The notes beneath the pieces are model-generated. The model was not told the origin of the DNA, did not search any database, and saw nothing but the letters and a program-made list of their open reading frames with translations. Shown piece by piece: positions 6,977-13,190 of a stretch of 33,287 nucleotides of DNA (position 1 is the first letter of the stretch; each line of letters opens with the position of its first letter). Position numbers and translations under genes: made by a program. The DNA lies in NCBI GenBank assembly GCA_910579515.1, contig CAJTUV010000035.1:1-33287 (forward strand), in the 5' to 3' direction. Source of the stretch: an uncultured Hungatella sp. (GTDB lineage: Bacteria; Bacillota; Clostridia; Lachnospirales; Lachnospiraceae).

Positions 6977-7678
6977 TCATTTTTTCTGGAAACTATGGCA
7001 TTTTTTTGCGTAAATCCATAAGCTGCATAGTAAAAATAAGACAGAGACGCTGATACCAAAGGTCCATGCGATTCTTGCAGCAGTATCCACAAAGAAGGGT
7101 TCAGGAACAATGTTTATCAGTAAATCTGTGGCAGGGTCCAGAATCCATAAGTCGTTGTCAAAAAAGATTTGGTGAAAAATTACAAAATACTTTGTAAAAT
7201 CGGAGGCGATGATAGCAGCCAATCCACAGATAACAGCAAAAAACAGACCTGTGCCCAGACAGATGGAGGCAGGGAGAACCTGACTTACAGGAGCCTTTAA
7301 AACAGCCAGAAGTATCAGACAGGCAAGGGCTGTAAAGATACAAATTCTCCGCAGTACGAGACCGCCTAAAAACAAATTTCGCACATCCTCCATATGGGAA
7401 ATTTCGCGTTCGTTGAAAAATTCTCTGGATCGTCCGTCCACAATCGCGGGAACATGTAAATCTTCTCTGTTTCCACGAAGGTATGCCATCATTTCTTCGG
7501 TTACACGCAGCAATTCTGCCATCTCCATATGGACACTGTCGAGAACATGGTATTTTTCATATTCTTTTTCATAATAACCAGGAGTCCAATAGGTAACCGC
7601 CTCTATGGAAGTAATCAAAAGCATAATAACCAGGCAGAAACTAAATAAGATTCCGATAATATAATGAATCCATTTCAT
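6977..7678 (-). CDS. TIGR01906/DUF1461 membrane protein, Lit-like (lipoprotein intramolecular transacylase family)
   Basis: This 233-residue integral membrane protein has four predicted helices (about 5-29, 105-127, 133-158, 205-227). Both family hallmarks are present: FFNEREISHMEDVRNLF (about 87-103, His95) in the first extracytoplasmic loop and FHQIFFDNDLWILDPATDLLI (about 168-188, His169) in the second. A characterised member of this family, Lit, moves an acyl chain on mature lipoproteins to make the lyso-form, which dampens TLR2 recognition and alters copper or lysozyme tolerance in some Firmicutes. Whether this protein has that activity is inferred from family and the two conserved His. 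It starts 17 bp behind the SH3 protein gene, suggesting co-transcription. Confidence 0.8.
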   Translation of the reverse strand: MKWIHYIIGILFSFCLVIMLLITSIEAVTYWTPGYYEKEYEKYHVLDSVHMEMAELLRVTEEMMAYLRGNREDLHVPAIVDGRSREFFNEREISHMEDVRNLFLGGLVLRRICIFTALACLILLAVLKAPVSQVLPASICLGTGLFFAVICGLAAIIASDFTKYFVIFHQIFFDNDLWILDPATDLLINIVPEPFFVDTAARIAWTFGISVSVLFLLCSLWIYAKKCHSFQKK

Positions 7679-7695
7679 AATAAAATCCCCATAGT

Positions 7696-8544
7696 TTAAT
7701 CGTGAACTAAATATTGACTGGATACGTAAGCTTCTCTCCCCTCATACAGAATTACGGCCCATTCGTCGTCGTGATCTTCGATATATTCCACCGTGGTGCC
7801 TGGAGACAAGAGCCCCAGCTTTTCGGAATCCACGGAAGGAGCGGAACGAACATTTAAGTGGTCAGACGTCTTGTAAACAGGAGCTGGAGTGGTAGGAGCC
7901 ATCGTCTCTGGTGCAGTGGTAGTTTCTGGCTCGGGAAGCGTTTCTGTAATAGAAGCAGACGATGAGGGCTGCGTAGCATCATCAGATTCCTTTTCCTTTT
8001 TAGGCTTTAAAACATTGATCAGAACCACAATCAATATAATAACCAAAACGGCAAATACGATACGGACAACATCATAGGAGGAAAAGGCATATCCGCTTTG
8101 CTTCGCCCTTCTTCTGCTTTTGGCAGATTTGGAAGAACTCCGCCTTCTGGGCTGAGACTGAGAAGGGGCAGGGCCTCGCTTTCCATTATTGTATTCATGA
8201 AAAAAGGTGTAAGCCTCCTGAGAAAGCAGATGATACGCCTGATTGGCTTCGTAGGCGTCGTCGCTGCCTTCATGGACTGCTTTATTTCCCAGCATACGAA
8301 TTTTATGATAATGTTCACAAGTGGTTTTACTAATCCAACGTGAACTGTATAATGCATCGATGGAGGAGGCTAAATCCATATCTCCAATGGAAGCGTTCTC
8401 GCATAAAGTGCGAATCATACTCTCTAATGCCTGACGGGATTTCACCATAGATAGATTATATTTTTTTTGACTGATTAAAACTTCTGCATCTTTGACATTA
8501 CGGCGGATTTTTTCCCAACTATTGTTTGTATCTGAGCCTGCCAT
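7696..8544 (-). CDS. Membrane protein with DUF4145-like N domain and extracytoplasmic SH3 domain
   Basis: This 282-residue single-pass protein has four parts. Residues 8-120 are a helical cytoplasmic domain resembling DUF4145/HEPN-type proteins (KSRQALESMIRTLCE, then KIRMLGNKAVHEG). Residues 125-150 are a Ser/Arg/Lys-rich basic stretch. A membrane segment (VVRIVFAVLVIILIVVLINVL) lies at about 159-179. Outside there is a Thr/Pro/Glu-rich linker and a C-terminal bacterial SH3 domain (about 224-280, LNVRSAPSVDSEKLGLLSPGTTVEY). SH3b domains often bind peptidoglycan, so this may link a cytoplasmic module to the wall. The ATG has AAAGGAGG 7 bases upstream. It heads the minus-strand run into the Lit-like gene. 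The exact role is unknown. Confidence 0.75.
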   Translation of the reverse strand: MAGSDTNNSWEKIRRNVKDAEVLISQKKYNLSMVKSRQALESMIRTLCENASIGDMDLASSIDALYSSRWISKTTCEHYHKIRMLGNKAVHEGSDDAYEANQAYHLLSQEAYTFFHEYNNGKRGPAPSQSQPRRRSSSKSAKSRRRAKQSGYAFSSYDVVRIVFAVLVIILIVVLINVLKPKKEKESDDATQPSSSASITETLPEPETTTAPETMAPTTPAPVYKTSDHLNVRSAPSVDSEKLGLLSPGTTVEYIEDHDDEWAVILYEGREAYVSSQYLVHD

Positions 8545-8710
8545 GATATCCTCCTTTGTTCATAAGCCGTGATGGATACGTTTATTATACTATTTTATGA
8601 CAATTTATGCACGCATATTTTGTGCTTGTAAGAGAAATTTAAATTTTATGTTGTGAAAGAGGGGAAAATGTGATAAAAATAGAAACAATGAGTGAAAAAC
8701 CGGAGGTGCG

Positions 8711-9361
8711 ATGATGAGATTACGCCATATTCCAGGTTCGGAAGAGCAGATAGCAGAAAGTATTTATGTTGTTCAGGCGCCAGAGGAGAAAAAAGGGCGC
8801 TGGGCTCAGGTATTTGAGAACGAAAATCCGATTCAGGTAGAAGTGGGAATGGGAAAGGGAAAATTTCTTCTGGAGTTGGCAAAAAAAAATCCAGATAGGA
8901 ATTTTGTTGGTGTGGAGCGGTATTCCACAGTACTTTTAAAAGCGATACAGAAACAAGAGGATTTACAGCTGCCTAATATTTGCTTTTTACGGGTGGATGC
9001 AGAACAGCTTGGAGACATTTTTGAGAAAGGGGAAGTGGAAAAAATCTATTTGAATTTTTCTGATCCGTGGCCCAAGGACAGGCATGCGAAGCGGCGCCTT
9101 ACGTCTTCACGATTTATGGCAGTGTATGATCAGATTTTAAAATCAGACGGCACAGTGGAATTTAAGACAGATAATCGAGAACTATTCGACTTTTCCCTTC
9201 AGTCCATTCCGGAAGCAGGATGGAACATAGAGTTACATACGTTTGACTTACATCACAGCGAATATGCCCAGGATAATGTAATGACAGAATATGAGACAAA
9301 GTTTTCAGGAGAAGGGAAACCGATATGTAAACTGGTTGCGTCAAGAGGACGGACGGTGTAA
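8711..9361 (+). CDS. trmB: tRNA (guanine46-N7)-methyltransferase TrmB
   Basis: This 216-residue class I SAM-dependent methyltransferase makes m7G46 in the tRNA variable loop. Motif I is V-E-V-G-M-G-K-G-K-F (about 41-51), V-G-V-E-R follows for ribose binding, the family signature FSDPWPKDRHAKRRL is at about 117-131, and the C-terminal FKTDN...F and T-x-Y-E-x-KF signatures (YETKFSGEGKPI) are present. Length agrees with bacterial TrmB. The start is preceded by GGAGG, 5 bases before the first of two adjacent ATGs. It diverges from the SH3 gene across about 165 bp. It is single or loosely linked to the small ORF and trxA downstream. Confidence 0.93.
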   Translation: MMRLRHIPGSEEQIAESIYVVQAPEEKKGRWAQVFENENPIQVEVGMGKGKFLLELAKKNPDRNFVGVERYSTVLLKAIQKQEDLQLPNICFLRVDAEQLGDIFEKGEVEKIYLNFSDPWPKDRHAKRRLTSSRFMAVYDQILKSDGTVEFKTDNRELFDFSLQSIPEAGWNIELHTFDLHHSEYAQDNVMTEYETKFSGEGKPICKLVASRGRTV

Positions 9362-9430
9362 AATAGATTTGGAAAAGTTTTAACTGTTAACGCATAAAAT
9401 ATCGTAAACTTGGAAAAACTGGTGGTAAGA

Positions 9431-9574
9431 ATGTCAGTGCGGGATACGATTGTAAAGAAACTTCAACAGGCGACCTGCGATAAGACAGAATTGAACAAAC
9501 AGGTTTTGCGGTGGCAGAAGAGTTTGAAAGAAATAGGAAAAGTTATTGACGGAAGTAACAAGACAAAAAAATGA
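9431..9574 (+). CDS. Small 47-residue ORF upstream of trxA
   Basis: A short ORF begins with ATG, 6 bases after GGTGG, and codes a charged, mostly helical, Lys-rich peptide (starts MSVRDTIVKKLQQATCDKTE, ends NKTKK) with one Cys and no signal or membrane segment. Its codon use resembles its neighbours. It ends 20 bases before the trxA start, with the trxA ribosome site just past its stop, so the two would be translated in series. I do not recognise the family. It could be a real small protein co-expressed with thioredoxin or a chance ORF. Confidence 0.5.
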   Translation: MSVRDTIVKKLQQATCDKTELNKQVLRWQKSLKEIGKVIDGSNKTKK

Positions 9575-9594
9575 TTCGCAAAGGAGGATATGAT

Positions 9595-9912
9595 ATGGCG
9601 GTTGTGTTGACAACAGGTAATTTTGAGGAGGAAGTGTATCAGGCAGATATGCCGGTCCTGGTGGATTTCTATGCGGATTGGTGCGGCCCGTGTAAAGCCA
9701 TGGGGCCTGTGGTGGAAACACTGGCACAGGAATATGAGGGAAGAGTCAAGGTAGGAAAAGTCAATGTAGATGAGAATCAGGAGTTGGCTGCCAAATATAA
9801 CGTAATGTCGATTCCTACTTTTCTTGTCTTGAAGGGCCAGGATGTGATTGCAAGAACCATGGGGGTTCAGGACAAATCCTCTTTAGTTACCGCAATCGAA
9901 AGTGCATTTTAA
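9595..9912 (+). CDS. trxA: Thioredoxin
   Basis: This 105-residue thioredoxin is a cytosolic dithiol-disulfide reductase. The redox centre is W29-C30-G-P-C33 in FYADWCGPCKAMGP, the buried Asp is in VLVDFYA, the cis-Pro is in MSIPTFLVLKG, and the length is standard. An ATG 24 bases upstream is also in frame, but AAGGAGG sits 7 bases before the chosen ATG, so the longer form is unlikely. It follows a 47-codon ORF and is followed by a long imperfect hairpin. No thioredoxin reductase gene is in the window. Confidence 0.93.
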   Translation: MAVVLTTGNFEEEVYQADMPVLVDFYADWCGPCKAMGPVVETLAQEYEGRVKVGKVNVDENQELAAKYNVMSIPTFLVLKGQDVIARTMGVQDKSSLVTAIESAF

Positions 9913-9945
9913 AGGGAGAGCTTTGGGCGTTTAACGAACGCTTAC

Positions 9946-9989
9946 TTACAGTTCGCTAGGTAGTTGAGAGACTGTCTAGTGAACTGTAG
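9946..9989 (+). terminator. Long stem-loop after trxA (possible terminator)
   Basis: TTACAGTTCGCTAG (9946-9959) pairs with CTAGTGAACTGTAG (9976-9989) as a 14-bp stem with two G-U pairs and a 16-nt loop. No T tract follows, only an A-rich stretch with the repeat AAATCTTAAA twice, so a classic intrinsic terminator is not proven. It may act in mRNA 3' protection. Confidence 0.4.
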
Positions 9990-10038
9990 CAAATCTTAAA
10001 AAATCTTAAAAAAATGGTAAAAATATTGTAGAAAAGGG

Positions 10039-10067
10039 TTGACTTTTTTACAACTATGCAATATAAT
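10039..10067 (+). promoter_or_regulatory. Sigma-A promoter of tRNA-Lys
   Basis: TTGACT (10039-10044) and a perfect TATAAT (10062-10067) are spaced by 17 bp. Transcription would start about 10074, 35 nt before the tRNA. It is the closest match to consensus in the window, as expected for a stable RNA. Confidence 0.8.
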
Positions 10068-10108
10068 AAGCTTCGTGTTCAAGAGAAGTATGAATTAAAT
10101 AAAGATAT

Positions 10109-10181
10109 GCGCCTTTAGCTCAGTTGGTAGAGCAGTAGACTCTTAATCTATTTGTCCAGGGTTCGAGTCCCTGAAGGCGCA
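10109..10181 (+). tRNA. tRNA-Lys (anticodon CUU)
   Basis: A full 73-base cloverleaf is present. The acceptor GCGCCTT pairs with AAGGCGC, the D arm is GCTC...GAGC with AGTTGGTA loop, the anticodon stem GTAGA/TCTAT frames CTCTTAA (anticodon CTT, reading AAG), and the T arm is CAGGG-TTCGAGT-CCCTG, with discriminator A. CCA is not encoded. It has its own promoter and terminator. No integrase or attachment-site duplication was seen beside it. Confidence 0.95.
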
Positions 10182-10186
10182 TTGAA

Positions 10187-10235
10187 AGTACTGGTTTTGC
10201 GGCTGAGGCCCGCGGGGCTGGTGCTTTTTTCTTTT
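10187..10235 (+). terminator. Intrinsic terminator of tRNA-Lys
   Basis: AGTACTGGTTTTGCGG (10187-10202) pairs along its whole length with CCGCGGGGCTGGTGCT (10210-10225), using several G-U pairs, around a 7-nt loop. T5-C-T5 follows. The ribosome site of the next gene (TCAGGAGG) comes directly after, so that gene may be read by read-through. Confidence 0.75.
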
Positions 10236-10253
10236 TAAATTCAGGAGGCCCAA

Positions 10254-10532
10254 ATGGAAGAAGAGACAAGGATCGCTGTAATTGGCATCATTGTAGAAGA
10301 TAAAGGAGCTATTGGACAGGTAAATCATTTGCTCCATGAATATGGAGAATATATTATTGGGCGAATGGGGCTTCCTTATGAAAAAAAGGAAGTAAATATT
10401 ATCAGCGTGGTAGTGGATGCACCAGTGGATAAAATCAGCGCATTGTCTGGAAAATTGGGAAAACTGCCAGGAATCAGCGCAAAATCGTTATATTCGAAAC
10501 GCAGTGAAAAGAAAACGCCCCCTTGTGATTAA
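10254..10532 (+). CDS. TM1266-family iron-only hydrogenase system putative regulator
   Basis: This 92-residue protein has an ACT/NikR-C-like ferredoxin fold of the family usually found with [FeFe]-hydrogenase maturation genes (hydE, hydF, hydG). Family features seen are R-I-A-V-I-G-I-I-V-E near the start, V-N-x-L-L-H-E-Y-G-x-Y-I-I-G-R-M-G-L-P (about 23-42), I-S-V-V-V-D-A-P (about 50-57), and the short L-G-K-L-P-G-I-S-x-K segment. The role as regulator or cofactor-assembly helper is proposed, not proven. AGGAGG lies 9 bases before the ATG. No hydrogenase or maturase is in the window, so this copy is detached from its usual partners. Its stop lies within a weak hairpin (10517-10543). Confidence 0.85.
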   Translation: MEEETRIAVIGIIVEDKGAIGQVNHLLHEYGEYIIGRMGLPYEKKEVNIISVVVDAPVDKISALSGKLGKLPGISAKSLYSKRSEKKTPPCD

Positions 10533-10546
10533 AACAAAGGGGCACC

Positions 10547-10715
10547 GCCATATTGTAACGGTTCAGAGGGCTTATCTTCTTTCAGGAAAAAGCGCCTGCA
10601 AGAAGCATCGGATGTTCATCCGATGTGGAATTTGACAGGAATTTGGACATACAAGCAAGCTTGACGTTCCAAATTTCTGTCAAATTCCCCGCCGTCTGAA
10701 CTGTTACGCCATATT
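10547..10715. mobile_element. MITE-like structured repeat: 17-bp inverted ends, three internal hairpins, 8-bp direct repeats
   Basis: A 153-bp element (10555-10707) is flanked by the direct repeat GCCATATT (10547-10554 and 10708-10715), as expected of a target duplication. Its ends are inverted repeats matching at 15 of 17 bases (GTAACGGTTCAGAGGGC and the complement of GCCGTCTGAACTGTTAC). Inside, three hairpins abut each other: 10576-10605 (6+4 bp), 10606-10625 (CATCGGATG / CATCCGATG) and 10627-10688 (20-bp stem with one G-T). With the ends paired, it folds as a cloverleaf. No ORF codes a transposase, so mobilisation would be in trans. It sits between convergent genes, and the right duplication supplies part of the hydrolase stop codon. 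Confidence 0.7.
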
Positions 10716-11517
10716 AAATTCGATGTTTGATCCAGCTAAGGACGTCTCCGATAACCTCATCCCTGCAATATTCATTGAAAATTTCATGGAACAGGTTTCC
10801 GTAAATTTTTATCTGTTTATCTGTGGAAGCAGCTTCCTCAAAAAATTCATAGGTATCTTTTACGCTTACCAACCCATCCTTTTGTCCGTGAAGCATGAAA
10901 ACCGGATAGGCAAACTCTGTCACATGCTCTTTAAACCAATTAAGACCGCTGCTCAAAGCATAGCAAAGACCGGTGGTGAAGGTAGGCGTGTTGTACGGAT
11001 CTTTCCCGTACCATTCGACGACCTCGGCCACAGAGCATACCGCAGATCCAAGCTGATTTGGAAGCTTCTCATGAGGATCCAGGCCCTGAGGAGCACCAGA
11101 GATCGTTCCAGCATGGTCCTTTGTCAAAGCTCCGCTTGTGATGATTCCTTTGAGACGTTTATTCTGATACTTTGCGCCGTACAAAGACACAGTAAAGCCG
11201 CCCATGCTGTGGCCAATTAAGAATACAGGCAGATCTGGATTTTCAGAGATCGCCATATCAACAACAACATTGGTGTCGTCCAGTAATTCGTTAAAATCAC
11301 CATAATAAGTGCGCTCTCCATCAGATCTTCCATGGCCTCTGTGGTCAAAGCGGTAAGTACTGACCCCTGCTTTGTGGAATAGCTGAGCCATATAATCATA
11401 ACGGCCCTGATGCTCGCATAAACCATGGACAATCACTGCCACGGCTTTGGCAGAGTCTGCCAATTCTTTGTTTAAAAATAACCTGGTTCCGTCAAAAGAA
11501 GTAATCATTTCACTCAT
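10714..11517 (-). CDS. Alpha/beta hydrolase (monoacylglycerol lipase / lysophospholipase-like)
   Basis: This 267-residue cytosolic serine hydrolase belongs to the Hydrolase_4 group. Motifs seen in order are the oxyanion-region V-H-G-L-C-E-H-Q-G-R-Y (about 30-40), the FDHRGHGRSDG segment (about 57-67), the nucleophile elbow G-H-S-M-G-G (Ser about 104), the acid in FMLHGQKDGLV and the base in NLFHEIFNE. Together these make a complete Ser-Asp-His triad. This group cleaves monoacylglycerols, lysophospholipids or related esters; the true substrate is not evident. The chosen ATG has AAAGGGG 9 bases upstream; a GTG 33 bases earlier is in frame but lacks a ribosome site. The gene ends inside the duplication of the structured repeat. 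Confidence 0.88.
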   Translation of the reverse strand: MSEMITSFDGTRLFLNKELADSAKAVAVIVHGLCEHQGRYDYMAQLFHKAGVSTYRFDHRGHGRSDGERTYYGDFNELLDDTNVVVDMAISENPDLPVFLIGHSMGGFTVSLYGAKYQNKRLKGIITSGALTKDHAGTISGAPQGLDPHEKLPNQLGSAVCSVAEVVEWYGKDPYNTPTFTTGLCYALSSGLNWFKEHVTEFAYPVFMLHGQKDGLVSVKDTYEFFEEAASTDKQIKIYGNLFHEIFNEYCRDEVIGDVLSWIKHRI

Positions 11518-11693
11518 GACGCATTTCCCCTTTCTATACTGTTTTTGCACACAAACTGTACTGGTAATATTATCATATAACAGACCGTCTGATTTGAAAA
11601 GAAATTTTTGACACTTTTCTTAGGTTTTAAAATATGTTAGAATATACAAGATTCGACAAAGACTGTTTACAAATGGAAAGGACTGAATAATCC

Positions 11694-13190
11694 ATGAGTT
11701 TGTATAAAAGAAGCGTAATGATTTCTTTTCTTACTCTGTTTTTTGCAGGTTTGGTTACTGGCTGTGGAAATTACAAAGTACAGGAGGTAGAACAGAAGGC
11801 GACAAAGGGAAGCATCGAAGCGGAGATAATTCCAGAAGAAGAGCCGTTAATAGACGGGCTGGATCAATTAAGCATGGAGGGACCTGATTATGAGATGTTA
11901 AAGGATCTTCCTGTGCCAGAAACCCAGGCTGCGCCGGAGTACTTGAGAGTCGGGGTGGAGCATGAAAACATAGCTGAACTCCAAAACCGCCTGATGACAT
12001 TAGGGTTTATGGATAATGACGAACCAACAGAATATTTTGGCGAGGTAACGAAATCGGCTGTAAAGACCTTCCAGAGACAAAATGATCTGGTTCAGGACGG
12101 AGTGGTAGGCCCTTCTACCTGGGAAGCCATTATGTCTTCTTCTGCAAAGCATTATGCAGCAGAAAACGGAGATCAGGGAGAGGATATCCAGCGAATCCAG
12201 GGCCGTCTTTATGAACTGGGCTATTTAGCCACAGAAGATTTAGTCACAGGAAATTTTGGGGATAAGACTGAGGAGGCTGTGAAAAAGCTTCAGGAGGTCA
12301 ATGGGATTTCTATGGACGGCAAGGTAGGAAGACAGACAATGAATTTGCTGTACAGTGAGGAGATCAAGCCGAACCTGCTTATGTACGGCGATAAAAGCGA
12401 GGTCGTTGAGGCTGCCCAGAAACGGTTAAAGGAATTGGGATATTTAACGACCACTCCTGACGGAGCTTATGGACAGGATACCGCGGTGGCGCTGAAACAC
12501 TTCCAATCAAGAAATGATTTGGTAGTTGACGGTTATCTTGGTCCGTCTACCAGAGCGGTACTTAACAGTAATGAGGCGGTGCCAAACGGATTGGCGTTAG
12601 GAGACCAGGGAGACAGCGTACAGCAGATTCAGAAACTTTTGAATAAATACGGCTATCTTTCATCTGCCAACATAACAGGATACTTTGGTGAAGTTACAGA
12701 AGGCGCAGTCAAGCGGTTTCAGAAGGATAACGGCTTAAGCAGTGACGGATCTGTGGGAGTAATGACCATGGCCAAGCTGACAGGAAGCAGCGCAAAGAGC
12801 GCTACAGGCTCCTCTGGATCTTCTGGAAGCGGAGTCAATGCTCTTATTTCCATTGCCAAGTCAAAGCTGGGCAGCCGGTATGTATACGGGGCGAAAGGCG
12901 CTAATTCGTTTGACTGTTCCGGTTTTGTCTATTGGTGTCTGAACCAGGCAGGCGTAAAGCAGAGCTACACAACTTCGGCTGGATGGAGAAACATAGGAAG
13001 ATATACAAAGATAACCAAGTTTAATGATTTAAAGGCAGGAGATATTATTGTAGTGAATGGTCATGTTGGAATTGTAGCCGGAGGAGGCACAGTTATCGAT
13101 GCCTCATCCAGCCATGGAAAGGTGGTACACCGTTCTTTAAGCTCCTGGTGGAGAAATAATTTCATCTGTGGATGGAGAATCTTTGGATAA
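11694..13190 (+). CDS. NlpC/P60 lipoprotein with four peptidoglycan-binding (PG_binding_1) repeats
   Basis: This is a 498-residue cell-wall hydrolase. An N-terminal lipoprotein signal ends in the lipobox V-T-G-C24, so it is tethered to the membrane. Four tandem PG_binding_1 repeats (about 84-148, 157-221, 229-292, 300-364) each carry the L-x-x-LGY/F...G-x-FG...AV-x-x-FQ...DG-x-x-G-x-x-T pattern. A Ser/Gly linker leads to an NlpC/P60 domain (about 380-498) with catalytic C408 in NSFDCSGFVYW, H457 in GHVGIV and H474 as third residue. Such enzymes cleave gamma-D-Glu-diamino acid or related stem-peptide bonds. The 3' end overlaps the convergent histidine kinase gene by 54 bp. Only a weak ribosome site (GGAAAGGA, ~12 bases) is seen. 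Confidence 0.92.
   Translation: MSLYKRSVMISFLTLFFAGLVTGCGNYKVQEVEQKATKGSIEAEIIPEEEPLIDGLDQLSMEGPDYEMLKDLPVPETQAAPEYLRVGVEHENIAELQNRLMTLGFMDNDEPTEYFGEVTKSAVKTFQRQNDLVQDGVVGPSTWEAIMSSSAKHYAAENGDQGEDIQRIQGRLYELGYLATEDLVTGNFGDKTEEAVKKLQEVNGISMDGKVGRQTMNLLYSEEIKPNLLMYGDKSEVVEAAQKRLKELGYLTTTPDGAYGQDTAVALKHFQSRNDLVVDGYLGPSTRAVLNSNEAVPNGLALGDQGDSVQQIQKLLNKYGYLSSANITGYFGEVTEGAVKRFQKDNGLSSDGSVGVMTMAKLTGSSAKSATGSSGSSGSGVNALISIAKSKLGSRYVYGAKGANSFDCSGFVYWCLNQAGVKQSYTTSAGWRNIGRYTKITKFNDLKAGDIIVVNGHVGIVAGGGTVIDASSSHGKVVHRSLSSWWRNNFICGWRIFG

Noticed and set aside
10109..10181. tRNA-Lys as an integration site of a mobile island
   Set aside because: No integrase and no duplicated tRNA 3' end were seen downstream in the window.
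10417..10635. 72-codon plus-strand frame running into the structured repeat
   Set aside because: It overlaps the hydrogenase regulator in another frame and then reads through hairpin arms, so it is a chance frame.
10723..11220. 165-codon plus-strand frame
   Set aside because: Antisense to the alpha/beta hydrolase, whose catalytic motifs are intact; no ribosome site or recognisable protein.
11608..11657. TTGACA upstream of the P60 gene as a promoter
   Set aside because: Candidate -10 hexamers fall at 14, 19 or 24 bp, so no confident promoter can be assigned.
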